Shown here piece by piece: positions 38,386-51,844 of a stretch of DNA of 64,000 nt. Each line of letters opens with the position of its first letter. Position 1 is the first letter of the stretch. Source of the stretch: Lates calcarifer (taxonomy: Eukaryota > Chordata > Actinopteri > Centropomidae); NCBI RefSeq assembly GCF_001640805.2, contig NC_066835.1, positions 7,744,227 through 7,808,226 of the forward strand, given 5' to 3'. The translations under genes were made by a program, and so were the position numbers. Below the pieces are notes generated by a model. That model was not told the DNA's origin and did not search any database. It saw nothing but the letters and a program-made list of their open reading frames with translations.

Positions 38386-39413
38386 TTAAGAAATTAACTG
38401 CAGTCCCCAGTTCACAACAAAAGATAATTAAAGGGAAAGCAGATATATTAAGTAGCAGAGTGTGGGGGTTATATTGGAGATATAGTTCTAGCACAACGCA
38501 CCACCAAAGGCAGTCAGCTCATTCTCTGGATCATTTTCAGTCCCGTAATGTTTCAGCAGTGAAGTGGTGCCACTGTCTCTGAAAAGCCATTCTCAAATCT
38601 GTCCCGCGCATCAGCCTCGGTACTCTGTTGAGATAATCTCATGGGATTTCTAACACACAGGTGCCGCTGCTTATTCATCCTTCCCATGACACATTCTGTG
38701 CCCCCACCGAGCGACGCTAACACCGGCTAACTATCTGTCACTACAAGCTAACAGAGCTTTGCATCTCTTGTCCCCAGCCCCTCAACATCGGCCCACCCCC
38801 ACATCCCAGCCCTTCAAGGCCCTCCAGCCCTGTTCTGGGCTCCGTTGGCTGACCCACTGGTCTGTGTGATCTTCCCCGCAGGCAGTACTCACTCCACAGT
38901 TCTCCAGAGCTGACAGGTGTGTGATAAAAATGTCCAGTAAGCCAGTGCTGCCCAGAACACTTAGTCAAAGGGATGTCCATTTCTGAGAAGGTACAGGACT
39001 TTTATTTCTGCTCATTTCCCTCTGTTTCTTTATCTTTCTGATCCACTTGCCTATTTAATATGAACAGACAGAGGGATAGAGATGACTCTAGAAACTAAAA
39101 AATCTGTAAAACTCCTAAAGAGTGAGAGGGCCTAAAGCCCTGGGGCAGAGACAAATCACCTGAGGCAGAGTACAATTCTACTTTGTACTTTGAGACTTTT
39201 TTTCTCCCTTCAATGTCTATTTTAGTCATGAATAGGTATGAGAGGAAAATGAGGTATTTCCTTTAATTAGAAACTCTAGGTACACGAGTATGTGATCTTT
39301 TTGTTCTTTGCCTAATTAGGCTGCATGTATCTAGAAATATGCATTGTGTTCCTACCTGAGTGTAAGTTTGGGCCACCCTTAAGGGGTTGACCTACTAAAA
39401 GTTACAGGGATAC

Positions 39414-39437
39414 CGTGCACACGCGTGTGTGCACGCG
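39414..39437. repeat. Z-DNA-prone near-palindrome
   Basis: Twenty-four bases of alternating CG/CA/TG with four CpG dinucleotides. The central GTGCACAC-GCG-TGTGTGCAC is self-complementary apart from one extra TG unit. Confidence 0.8.
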
Positions 39438-41521
39438 TATGGATACGGACGTGCACGAGTGTGTGAAAACTTTTGCACAGCTATTCAAAGTGAGAAGTGG
39501 GTGTGTGTTGTGACAAGAAAGTCACGGCTCTGTCTGTGAAATGGCAAGCAAAGTAAGAAAATGTCAATTCCCAATGTGGAAAACCACGTAATGACTCTCT
39601 CAGAGGAAAAGGGTAACACACACACCTACACACATGGGTACACACTAGGTTTTTTTTACTCTTGCTATACCTTCATCTGCCCCTCAACAGACAGCAGGCC
39701 TTTGGGGAGTCCTGCCCGAGAAGTGTGTATATGCGTGTGTATGAGCCAGTGTGTGTTCATTTTATCCTTCAAACCCACTTGTCAAGCTAAACCAGGTAGC
39801 TCTGTGAAGGTTAAGACAAGGAGATCTAGTTTCAGAGATAGACAGGAGAAACAAAAGACAGGCAGAGTGTTTTGTCAGGGTTTTTTTTTATGTTTTGTTA
39901 GCATTTTGACAAATGCTATAGCTGACCTGAACTTTTCCTGCTTTTCAAAGCAACCCTCCTCTGCCCTCAAACTGTAGGCACTTCTGTCCATCAGTACAGG
40001 AAGTTTCCCCCTATATTACAAAGCAGTGGAAACATCCCCATGTTCTCTGGCTCTTCCCTTGCTGCTGTAGGGACACTGATTGTGAGGGCCTGAAGGCTCT
40101 TGGATACAGTGTGTTCACATGTACTCCAGTAATCAGATTATTGTTGGCTTTCTGCACTAACCTGATTTGTTAGCATCATATAATTCCCAAACATGGTTTC
40201 CTTAATCAGGGTAAAAGGTTGAAAGAAATCTGGAAATGGAATAACCAGAACCATAGCCCAACTAAAAAACTGGAACAAATCGCCAAAAAAGAAAGCTAAA
40301 TCAAGTTAAAGCTAGCTGGTGAGGTAGCTTTGACTAGTCTTGGCTAGTTTAGAACACTTATTGTTCCCTAGCTGTTACCTGTGATCAAAACATTTCAAAC
40401 TTAGGATGACTGATGATTCATTTTGACAAGTTACCTTGGCAAAAAGTACATAAATCCAGGGTTGATTAGAAAATTGTGATGCTAACTACTAAAGATTAAC
40501 TAGCTGAGCTTTGCTTAGTAATGATAAATCAGTTTATGTCTTAGGCGGACATGATTTGGTATAGCTGAGCTGAATTTGAATTACACATTAAGGTGTATTA
40601 ACTTGTAAATTAAGATACACATTTGCTATGAACTATGAACCATGAATAATCACAATTAAGTACATTTTTCCAAACAAATTAGCTGAAATAATACATTATG
40701 TTTGTGACAATGACAGTGTGGTATCTTCAGTAGCTTCTTTTTTTTTTTTTTTTTAAAGAAATCATGGCAATAATTTTTGTGTAAAATAAATCAGTCTAGA
40801 AAGGCATAAAATGAAGCCATTACAATCTCTGTATGTTTTTTTTTTTTCTTTTTTGCTTGTGTTCATTTGCATAACAGTGAGGAGGGATGAAAGGAAAGAT
40901 TAGCAGCGCTGGTAGTGACTTACAGCAGTGTAACCTTTCATCTTACAAAGGTGAAACCAAATTCAAACAATAAGTCTGAAGTCATGAGCTTCCACAGCTG
41001 AACAGTAGATGTTACATTCAGAAACTGTGCTTCATGTAAACAAGGGTATTACAATGACCGGGTTATTTCAGTGTAAACATGCCCTCCAGTTTCCTCCCTT
41101 AACTTGACTTTAACCAACAATCTTTCTTGTGTGTGCACATAAAAATATAGTCAGTTCAATCGAATTCAGCCTGTTGTTGCAAATTCTTAAATTAATGGCA
41201 TTCAGATCACTGAACACCCTCAAAGCATAATTTCACTTGCAAAATAAAATTAAGTAATATTCCCAAACACATCTACTCATAATAAGTTCAAGTGCTGTTC
41301 TGCCCTCTGCATTTCTTAAATGAGAATCAGTGTATGTACTGACTACCTGCAGAGTGCTGCTGTACGTTACTGCACTATAGAATAGTGTGAGAAAGAAGGG
41401 AATGTTCGTTGAAGTTTCCGCAGACCGACTGTATGTCAAACTTATGTCTCTGGCAATGAAAGCAGAGATGAAAGTATAACTTGATCTGTGATGCATATGA
41501 AAAAAAAACCCTCATCTAATG

Positions 41522-41602
41522 TCATCTAATGTAAGTAACTAACATATAACCTTGATCAAATGTGATCTAATGTGAATAACTAGCATGTCACCTTGATGCG
41601 TG
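41522..41602 (+). repeat. Diverged tandem duplication, two ~40 bp units
   Basis: Unit 1 (41,522-41,562) and unit 2 (41,563-41,602) share the order ATCTAATGT, AA-TAACTA-CAT and ACCTTGAT with several substitutions. Confidence 0.75.
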
Positions 41603-43469
41603 CAGTCATTGCTGTGTCATCCAGCCTCATCACCTCCTTAACTCTTTCACCCTCTCCCTCTTCCTGTTATTTATTTTTTTTCCACATCATACATATTTCA
41701 AGGGCAGTGCTTTCTCCTGCCACCGAGCTGTAGACTCGAGGAGGGTCTGAGGGAAGTTAGGAAGCCGTGGAAAGTCTCTCAGGTGAAACCCTGTCAATAG
41801 AAGCAGCCCCTTCTCCTCCCACAGCTGAGATGGAAGAAAAGGAACTACAGATAAACTGTTGAATCATTCACTGTGGCAGGGTTATCTTTGTGTGCCTCAG
41901 TGACTGTGTGTGTGTATTTGTGCGTGCTTTTGTGTCTCTGACAGAAGTATGGTAGGAAATTGCACCTGCCGTATCACCGCTGTGTTTTTGCTGGAAATAA
42001 TAACACATAAAGCAGAAGTAGTTGGTATCTCCACCTTTGTTGTCATTTCTACTTTAATGTCTTTGCAGAACAAACCAAAACTTCACAAAACAAATGTGAA
42101 ATTAAACTTAGACTTGGTCAGTAGTGAATGGGACTTTGAACTTCAGCTAACTTGGTTCACTCTCACAGCTCTTACCATTCTCATATTCAGCTGCAATCAG
42201 CTGGTAAACATTGTGGAGCATTTAGAGGCTAAAGAGCAAGACATTTTCCTATGCAGATGGTAGAGATCAAAACACGGAGAGTATTGGACTTAAATTCACA
42301 AGACAGCTAGAAATATGAGTCCAAACAAATGTTAATGCTGCCACCATTTCTGCCAGAAGTGTAGAATGGGAACTATTTGTTCTTCCATACATGCGTGCCT
42401 ACATGTGTGGGTGTATGTTTGAGAGCGTGTCTTATGATGCAAGTATGCGAGTCCAAGTAGAAACATATCACTGGAAATCTTAACACATGCATGACAGTTT
42501 CCATCGCCGCTTTCACACAATGAAACTAATGGAGAGAATAATCAGATGGTGTCTTACCAGCAGCCACACACACTGACTCCACACACCATTTGTTCAGCAT
42601 ATATAAAAAAAATGCTATGGTTTTGTAAACAGATTGTTTTCAATGACTATACTACTGAATATGAAGTTTTAGTTTCATACATTCATGTTACTGTAACTTT
42701 GAACATGCACCTACATATGCAGACATACAAGCTTCAGACCACTTCATCTATTACATAGTTAACTTTGTTGTAGATTTCATTAAAAATCAAAAGCATTCAG
42801 AACTTTTTGTTGTGACGCTTGAGATGTGTGCATGTTGACTGGAGTCCACCTGTGGCAAAATGAACTGATCGGACATAGTTTAGAAAGGCACACACCTGTT
42901 AGGGTTGCACTGTATGTCAGAATGAAGCCGTGAAGTCCAAGGAACTCTCTGTGGTGGCATAAAGCCATTTCAGAACCTGGTTAATACCATCTTTACAGTT
43001 TCTTTTCTTTTTTCTTTTTCTATGGGTGTGTCTCTCAGCAGCAGGATGGGACACAAGCATGAATGCAGCCAGAGAGAGGTCAGTATGTGTCAGTTAATAT
43101 TGATTTTAATTGATTTTGATTGATTTCATAAAGTTGCTGTGGTTTAAAAAATCTTTAGAGCCACTGGTCTAAATAATGGTATGAAGGCACAAGGTATTTA
43201 AAAAAGAAAAAAGAAAAAGAAAGATTCATTTCTCATCTCAAGGCACTGGCTGCCAGAGTTTGGCTTGATGAACATTGGACAGCACTTCTGTTGCCATTAA
43301 TATCACTATTTCGTAAACAGTGGGTGGTGTGCATGAACGTGTGACTCTGCCTGTGTGTGTGTGTGTGTGTGGTGTGTGTGGCTGGGTATGATTGTGTGCA
43401 CATATCAATATGTGGTTGATGGAACCCCCTGGAGTTTTAACACAAGCAACTGTTGACCGTATCTGAGCT

Positions 43470-43870
43470 GTTTGTTTCTGCTCATGTTAAATTAATGAGC
43501 AAATAGCGTTCACTTCAGGAGGCGGTCACAGCGTATTATAAAGCCAAATGAGTCTTTGCCATAGGCTGACTGAAGCAAAAGACTTTATCAAAATCAATAA
43601 GCGCAGCAAAAAGCCAAACAGAGCCTGTTTGCCAGGTTAAGAGAACATGGCTACACAATCAATGATATATGACCACATTTGAATCAGATCATCAACAAAC
43701 ACACACTAGAGACACTATTCTAATAAACCCATGCCCACCGTGGGTGAGAGCCCATTAATGAGACCATTGACATCCAGCATGGGCGCTTCATTCCATCATG
43801 CGTCACGGTTTTTATTCACATACATCATCCACGTGAGTGCAGCACGAATGTCATTAACATCTCAGTTGAA
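43470..43870. promoter_or_regulatory. Candidate conserved non-coding elements
   Basis: GCTCAT...ATGAGC forms a 6 bp inverted repeat at 43,480-43,500 around AAATTAAT. A second complex segment at 43,730-43,870 has CATTAATGAG, GCGTCACGG (CRE-like) and CACGTG. There is no coding signal. By appearance only. Confidence 0.25.
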
Positions 43871-45215
43871 AGTGTTTCTACTGCCGCCACACCACTGTGA
43901 AAAACACTCAAGGTCAAACCCTTTTGTTCCTTTCCAGAAGCGTGGAAAATGTAGATTTACTCTGCATAACTAATGCATTCCTCTATTCAATATATGACCC
44001 TGCACACTGGTGGATTGGATGTAGAGATTTGTCTCAATTTACCACTGCTTTGCCATTTCTGTTGCTGCTTATCCTAGAAGTTCAGGAGTGGTATGGGTAA
44101 AGAGACAGATTTTACTGGCTAAGATGCACACATGGCTTTAAATCTGATGAAATCTCAAAAAGCATATTCACTGATAAAGTGCCAAACGTCTATGACTATG
44201 AGTTTTCTCAAGGGCGTCTACTCTCGATTGCTTAGTTTTATTTTCCTAGCTTAACATTAAATATCATTCTTTTCCTCTGCTTTTGTGCATCATATTTCTC
44301 TTGAGGGCCAACCTAACTTTAGCCTCTCATTATACGCCAGCACATTGTTTTTGCCTCGCCTCTCCCTTGCTGGCGCTGTACATCAGTAATTCATGATTGG
44401 GCCCCTGAGGATGGGTACTTGGTGCCTCAGAGCAGATAAACATTCAGAGGAGAGCTATGGCACCACAAAGACGCACTCATTCTGACATGCACAAAATGCA
44501 CCTTGACGTTCAGATCATGTGGAATGATATTAAACACCAACACTAACCAGTGTGGGTAATGAAATTGCAAGATACTTAGACGTTTCCCTCACTTCATCTT
44601 CTCCGTTCTCTTGTCGTTTGTCATGTCACCTCATGTCTCATGGGGGCCTTTTCACTGACAGTCGAGAACATGAATGCTACAATGCACTAAAGTCACTCAT
44701 TTCTATCCCAAGCTGTCACTTAGCGCCTCCCGGAGCTCTGCCTTTGTGCCTACCTGTCGGTTTTGCTGTCTGCTTGGATGTCTGTCTCTCTGTGTCACTG
44801 TCAGAGGGGTCTGTCGAAACTTTGTTTTCCACCAGCAGTCACAGCCTTGATCTTGCTCCGCGTCATGCCTTCCACAGCTGCTGGGGTGCGCTAATATGTG
44901 GAGCTGTGTGAGGTCTGTATGGGTGAAGCTTGCATCCACACACACTCGCATGTAGGTATGCTCACACACATACATTAATCAAGCCCCTTTGTTAGAGGAG
45001 TTTTACTTTTTACGGGTACCATATTATGCTGCAAATAAGGAGATGGGAGCTTCTCTTCAGCTGCTGGCTACATCATCTGTTAACAACTAGTTTCACTGCA
45101 TTATGATACGATGAAGACTGCACAGACCAATCAACATGTTTTGTATATACTTTCCACTGCTATTAACAGCCCTATCTACAGTATATTCAAGAGCACCACA
45201 GTATCACCAACTGAC

Positions 45216-45530
45216 ATTAAAGAGGCACTCCACTGATTTTACAGGCAGATCAGTTTACTAATCAGGAAAAGTACTTCTCAGCCTGTGGTAACTGCTGCAT
45301 CTCCTGTGGCTCTGGAGGGAGCTTTCTGAAGTCTGAGAAATCATCCCTGATGATGTCTTGGCTTGGGCATGAAGATGCCAAAATGATAAAAGAAAGCCTC
45401 CCAAAGATGTGGGAGATTTTTACGCTGGGAGTATTATGGCAAGTGTAAGAGTACTACATGTTAAGATATATCAGCCTCTGCAGCTTCATTTTCAACCATT
45501 ATTTTAATTAAACTGTGTTTCTATACTTTA
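45216..45530 (+). repeat. Probable fish interspersed repeat
   Basis: It begins TTAAAGAGGCACTCCACTGA and contains GGAGGGAGCTTTCTGAAGTC and CCCTGATGATGTCTTGGCTT. This resembles a recurrent, unclassified percomorph repeat that I recall only partially. There is no coding frame. Strand and borders are approximate. Confidence 0.4.
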
Positions 45531-45960
45531 TGAAAACAGTAACTGGAAAACAAGTGGCAGGTTTGAAAATATTAATTACATGAAACAAAATATGGACACT
45601 GAGGGTCATCACTGTTTAGGCTTAGCTATATTGGCAATCTGATTGCACAATGTAAGTCAAAAAACATCTCTGTCTAACCATGTATCTGACATACCTGACC
45701 AGAACAAAAATCAGTGTTGTGTTAAAGGCAACGGATCCTTATCCCAAACATTTGTCTCTGTCCTTCACGATCACCTTAACTGACACAGTGGCCATCTGGA
45801 AAGACGTTTAGTCTGATCCTGGCGTTAATCAAAAGTCCACAAGTCTTAAAGTCCGAAAGTCTGCATTGGTTTTCTCATGTAATGATGACTAGTTTGAATC
45901 ATAGCTGATATTAATGGAAATAGTGGTTCTGGTTATATTTATAATTCCCTTATAAATTGT

Positions 45961-45987
45961 AAACTGTAAACATCCAGTTTACAGTTT
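45961..45987. repeat. Perfect 11 bp hairpin
   Basis: AAACTGTAAAC at 45,961-45,971 is the exact reverse complement of GTTTACAGTTT at 45,977-45,987, with a 5 nt loop. It is too short and AT-rich for a typical microRNA precursor. Confidence 0.85.
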
Positions 45988-47122
45988 AATGGTACTTCTG
46001 CTGTGCATAACCTTAAGCATGCTAAGAAAACAGTTTCCTGAGCATTTTTGAGGATAAATATATGTATAAATATAGTATACTTACATTAATTATTGATTGG
46101 CTGCAGTTTCTACATAAAAACATCAGTCTCTGCCTTTAAAAATACTACGTCAATTGAACCCTATAGCATAAAGTCTCCTAAAAACAACACACACAGCTTT
46201 ATACATTTAGCTTTAGACATCTAAAGACACCTGGATGATACAAGTCAGAGCATCTTTGCCTTCACAACATGACTCTCTGCCCTTTCTCTCGTTTCCGCAC
46301 ACCCCACTCCACCCTCCCAAAACACACACTCATAAAGTCATGCCAAGGGAGGCAAGACACCTTGTACCCTTCCTCCTCTCCTTCACCTCCTCAGTTCGTC
46401 TCTGTATGAGCTACTTCTGTCCTGCGTGGTGTAATATTTCAGTGTCTGACACGAGGTGTAACACCTCAGTTAATAGCTGCTCACTGCTCCTGTGAGCTAT
46501 GCTTTGGAGGAAAGCAAAATTACAGGGTGCTGAGACTGACAGCCGAGGCGCAGCACATCTTCTGCCCTCTGAGCCCCTTTTTGGCTATGAAACCCTTCTC
46601 TCAGGCATATCAGCACTAATACCAAATGAGCAAAGTAAACACAAGTACACGTGTACTGTAAACACTTTCACTCACTGCTGGTTTGCAATTACAGATATCC
46701 ATTCATGCAGTAAAATGGCCTTAGCCATGCATAAAGCAAAGCAGCAGTTTTCCTTAAGAAAAGGATCTTTGCTCTGTGGTACTTGACCACAGTTGCCATG
46801 AGAAGCACAAGAGTTTAGGGAGTTTTTTTTTGTTGTTGTTGTTTTAAAGAAATTATATAAATAACACAGAAAACATAAAAAGCAAAAGAGAGGGGGCATC
46901 ACAAAAGGTCCATTTTACAAGAAGATAAGAAATTGAAGGATATTGCCTAAAACGAGGGAAGCCACACTGCTCACACACAAGGCTCACACTCATCCTCGGA
47001 AGACAGAGAGAAAACATTCTGTACATGGCAGGTCAGCATGGCTTTGCTGAATTTTCTCATGGATTTCAAACATAGAGAAGAGATTGAAGAGGCGTGAAGG
47101 CAAATGTTATTGAACAGTACGA

Positions 47123-47141
47123 GGGGGGGGGGGGGGGGGGG
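47123..47141 (+). repeat. Poly-G run (19 G)
   Basis: An uninterrupted run of 19 guanines, capable of quadruplex formation and unusual in an AT-rich region. It is also a likely place for sequencing error in length. Confidence 0.9.
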
Positions 47142-47625
47142 ACACAAAAGCAGAACAAGGACAGAAATCTGTGAGAAATAAAGGGAGGGCATTATGTGGG
47201 TTGTTATTAACACGAGGCATGCGGAGAGAGGGATGCGAGACAGGGAGAGGGAGAAACATGAGAGGACGTCCATCAAAGTGCTGTCTTTCTGCTGTGCACA
47301 GCAGCACGACACACTGCAAATAATGGAGACGGAGTCGGAGAACAGGTTGCCCATTAAAAAAGGGCAGAGGAAGAAAAGAAAAGGGGAAGGAGAAGTGGGA
47401 AAAACCCACGCTGACTCACTCTCTAGGCCCGCCGAGAGGCAATGATCAGACTCTGAGTTTTACATCAGCAGCTGATGGGCATCAGGGTCCCTCAACTCTC
47501 ATCTGCCTTCTCTCCTGCTACAACACTCTTCATCTCTCTCCACCTTTCCTCTGTTCTCCCTGCTCTCCTCCCCCGCAGGCTGCTCTTGTAATTGGCTGTC
47601 CAACGGTGCTGGATCTTGTACTGTC

Positions 47626-47656
<31 letters not shown>

Positions 47657-50600
47657 CGCAGGTCTACATGTGTATGTTTCTCCAACACTGTGCAACTACA
47701 TGTGTATATTTCTCAGTTTTATTGTGTAATTTTTCTAACTCATCATAATTTTATGTTTTTATGACTTTTAGATGATGACAGGGAGAGAAGGTCTCTCAAG
47801 TATATTCTCTCTTGCTTTCTTTCAGTCTATTGCTCACTCTCTAACACACCCACATCATATCAACACAGCTTCCATCTTCTACTTCATTTTCAGCAAGAAG
47901 ATGAAATCTGCGCAAGATAAAATCTCATGATGTCCTTTAATGGGCAAACAAAACAACAAGTGGCACATGATACAAGCCAACTGGGCCATATATGAACCCA
48001 CTGAGAACATTTTTGTTGATATTTGACATATGTTAAACAGTTGTCCACATGTAATGAGTCAAAAGCACATGATATCTAAGAGCATTTGGAAAAGTTGATT
48101 TGATTGTTTCTGTTATCAGACACATGTAAAGTGACATTTGTGGAAGAGCAGAAGTGCATTACTGACTATTAATTTACATTGGTTGTAGATGCGATAGATG
48201 TAGTAATATAGACGCAATGATCAGCAACTCAAACGTGGCCGCTCACCTCATTTGACAATTGCAGCACACATCAGAGACAAAGGTAGTCATACTGCTGTGG
48301 CTGAGATGTGTCTTTTCTGCATCCCCCATTTGGCAGCAACATAAAAACATTCCATCAAGAGTTCATTTCACACTGTAATGCAGTTGTATGCAGCTATAAG
48401 GACATTTTTAAGTGTTTATTAATATACAGTATTTGTCAACAATTATAACATCTCCTACAAAGATATATTTTATATTTTTACAACAGTGTTTAGCTACATA
48501 GGCATTCATTAACTATGCATACACCAGCTTCCACTTTTGGATAAAATGTTATGGTATAGTGCATATCAATGCTAAATAGCAGGACTTGAAGTGTTTACAG
48601 TGTGAAGAACATGTCTACTGAAGTCCAAACTGAAAAGAGGAAGTAAAGCTAGTAAGAAGAAGTGGAACACATACAGTTCTTCAAATGAAACAAACACTAA
48701 TTACAAAAATTATATTTTAAAAAATCTAGCAGAAAAACATATTTATGCCCATAAATATTTATTAACCAGCGCTACAGTGTGAATATAATTGTATAATGTA
48801 ACACCAGCAGTATTGGACTCTTCAAAATAAAAGGATTTATACTCAAGGATTTAGACCCTCTTGTTTACAATTTATCACAACAAAATATTGAATTATATCA
48901 GTGACTTGCAGGTGCCAAGGTACAGTATTATCAATAAACTGTTTACCTTTGATAAATGTACAGTATCACTTTATACCAAGTGTTTCTGAACAAGGCAGAG
49001 TATATTGGCATACTTGCTGTTGGTGCCACAATCCAGAGTACTGTATGAGACATGCGTGCTGAAGTAATTATGCTGCAATAATACATCATCATATATGCAC
49101 CCACTCACAACTCCATAACCCACAAATATTACACAGAGTAAAATCAATGCTCTCGTGCAGGTCAGCTGCACTGAGGTCAGCCGTGCCATGCATCACAGGC
49201 TGAACAGTGGGTCACTGGTCAGTTTTATTTTCAGTCAGATACAATTTTCTATCCACTCAGATCAATATTTGTTTGTTATTTGTGACTCTGCATGTAGCTA
49301 TTGTATCTTCATTAGCAGCACAGTGTTACATAGATGGTTATTCATTTTGTTCTTTTTTCATTACTGAAGTATATGCTGGAGATTTGTTTGTTTTGCAAGG
49401 CCCTCGTTAGCTTGGTGGCTTATTTGTCTTCTGTAATTTATTATCTATCACATCTGCACACTAAGGCATTTTTTGTTTGTGAGATTAATATTGCAGCATC
49501 AAGTAGCCACTCTTAATCTTAATACAGTTGAAACAAAACTTTTGTCAAATCCTTGTAGGCAATGATTAAGTAATGCACTTCATGAGACTCTTCATGATGG
49601 AAAATGAAGGTGGCTCTGATGAACATTTCCATTGTGCCATGTCTGTGAAATACTAAATTAGCTACATTAGCTCTGATAATTCATCATGATTTGTATGTGA
49701 CCAAGGAAATTACAAAAAAGAAAAAAATGCCAGTTACCAAATAAACCTGAAAAATGCAGAGAGACCTGACACCGCAGGCAAACTAATATGGAGAGCTAAT
49801 TATGTAGCACCTCATCTTTTCCCCTCGTAACTGTGTCTCGATTTTACTTCTGAAACTTTCTCAAGCATAAAGACATTAATATCAACTCTCTGCGTGCTCT
49901 CCGCCTAAGTGCTCCTTTTTCTGCCACTTTAGCTAAGATTAAAAGCAGGAGTGAGCTCTCCTCACCCCCATCAACACTCCATCTCCGTTTGTGCTGTTTC
50001 CCCTTTAGCTCCCCACGTCTGAATGTTCCCTAACTTCCATTTAATGCCCATCACTCTGTAACGACTGTCCTCAGCTGGGGCCCACGAGCAGAGGGAGTGT
50101 CTGTGTTTGCGCTCCCTCACGCATACACATATACCACACACTGCGAATATGGAGACTCCACAGGGAGTAACAAGTCCTATTGAGAGTGATGTCACATACT
50201 CCACTCCCGTGTCTGCTAACAACAAATCACCTTCTCCCCATCTATAATACATATCCCCATCCACCCCTGGAGGCTTTATCAGCTAAATACCCTTCAGTTG
50301 GAGATCCTAGGTATAAGCCCATGTGTAAATTTGCTGTGCAGCTTCTAGGACACGTTGCACTGGGAGACAGCCGATAAAAGCTACCATTAAAACAGCATTT
50401 GGAGCTTTTTCTTTGTAATGAAGATGGAGGAAGTGCACTCCTGACAGTGTCAGTGGATAAACAAACGTGTGTTCTATTCGAGCTCAGAGCAGTAGGAAGG
50501 TTTGTGTAGAGGAGGGCAGGGGGGGAAAAAAAAACAAACGTTATGTTGATGCATCTGAGCACATACTAAGGTTCTATGCATGTATCTCTGCACGCTACAG

Positions 50601-50940
50601 CTAAACAGATTAACACCATCTTGGTATGTGTGCTTCCCCCATGCTAGAGTGTGTATTCAGAGAGTGTACTGTATACCTGTGTGCCTTCACAAATCTAATC
50701 CTGGGGCTGCAGCTTCAGCTGGAAGCTGCCTTGCAGTGGAGAAGATGTATATTTCATTAATTCGCAATGGTGACCTCCTGGGCTGCTCACTGGTGTTCAT
50801 CAGGCCTGCTGCTGAATCCTAATATCACTCTCCACAGTTACCTCCACTGTCAGTGTGAGCAGTGTAGGAGAGGGAGGCTGTGTGGGGATATAGAGGTTGC
50901 AGGGTCATTTTAGGAATGCCTCTACTTGTGTCTATAGATT

Positions 50941-50941
<1 letters not shown>

Positions 50942-50976
<35 letters not shown>
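50942..50976 (+). repeat. (GT)n microsatellite
   Basis: A perfect GT tract ending in TGCGCA. Confidence 0.95.
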
Positions 50977-50978
<2 letters not shown>

Positions 50979-51844
50979 ATCTGTGTGTGTATTCATGTGT
51001 TTTTTCACTTTGTGTATTGGGAGTTCAAGCAAAGTGGCTCCAGTACTTCCACACTCCCTTGTTGAAAGCAGCTTCAACTGAAAAAGACAATGGGACATAG
51101 TAGAGGTGATGGGTTATTAAGAGCTAGGGTGAAAAGGTGAGGTCAGGATCAGGGCACAAAGGAAGCAAAGAGGGAATCATGGATTGCTTTATGCTGTGTG
51201 GAAGATTGCTTTGGAATGTATTGAAGCAGCTCTTCAGTTAATAAACACAGCTGTGTATGTGGGGTCACTCAGAGTATGGAATAAAAAGTGATAAAACTCC
51301 AACTTGTGTATTTGAATGGAGATTTTTCATCTCGCCATGCACTTGTCGCATAGCAGTGAAGAAGTTTCTATACCAGCACTGTAGCAAATAGAATAAAAGG
51401 CTCTGATTTCAACGAAGCACACTGCGCTCTAAGATACCGCTTCACATCCTGGTTACAGTTGTTTCCAGGAAGCCTTTCATGTGCTTAGATGTTTAAATGC
51501 TACTTCTGAAAATCCAAACTAAAATTTCCTTGCATGCATGTACCCTAAAAGTAGATAACATTTCTGCCTGTTGTGTGTTCTCCTGCCAATGATTTAACAC
51601 GCAAAGTAAGCCAGTTATAACTACAGTGATGCTGAACAAGACTGTGAGAACTAAAAGTAACATGTTTGCATGCAATGTCAACTCAGATTAAGAGAATATT
51701 CAAGGTGCTCTGTTCGTACCATATCTGGAATATCCTACTATGAACACAACATATTTCTGCCACAGCTCAGAAATGGAAAATATAGTTACTTTAAAGCCCT
51801 TGAAAAACTTGGCTTTAAATCCTAAGTATTTCTATCAAACACAG

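Larger units (their letters stand above)
38386..45215. other. Non-coding interval
   Basis: No gene seen. It includes a GC-richer patch at 38,700-38,990, an alternating purine/pyrimidine palindrome at 39,414-39,437, poly-T at 40,738-40,754, a diverged tandem pair at 41,522-41,602, (GT)n at 43,352-43,371 and candidate regulatory stretches at 43,470-43,560 and 43,730-43,870. Confidence 0.5.
45531..51844. other. Non-coding interval
   Basis: No gene is supported. It contains a perfect hairpin at 45,961-45,987, a G19 run at 47,123-47,141, (TG)n at 47,627-47,656 and (GT)n at 50,942-50,976. Open frames around 46,235-46,786 and 47,107-47,409 have no recognisable domains. Confidence 0.55.

Noticed and set aside
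38700..38990. GC-richer patch as a coding exon or CpG-island promoter
   Set aside because: The 79-codon minus-strand frame has no domain, and CpG density is not clearly elevated enough to call a promoter.
39561..39977. 138-codon open frame on the plus strand
   Set aside because: Runs through GT/CA-rich sequence and has mixed low-complexity composition; no recognisable family.
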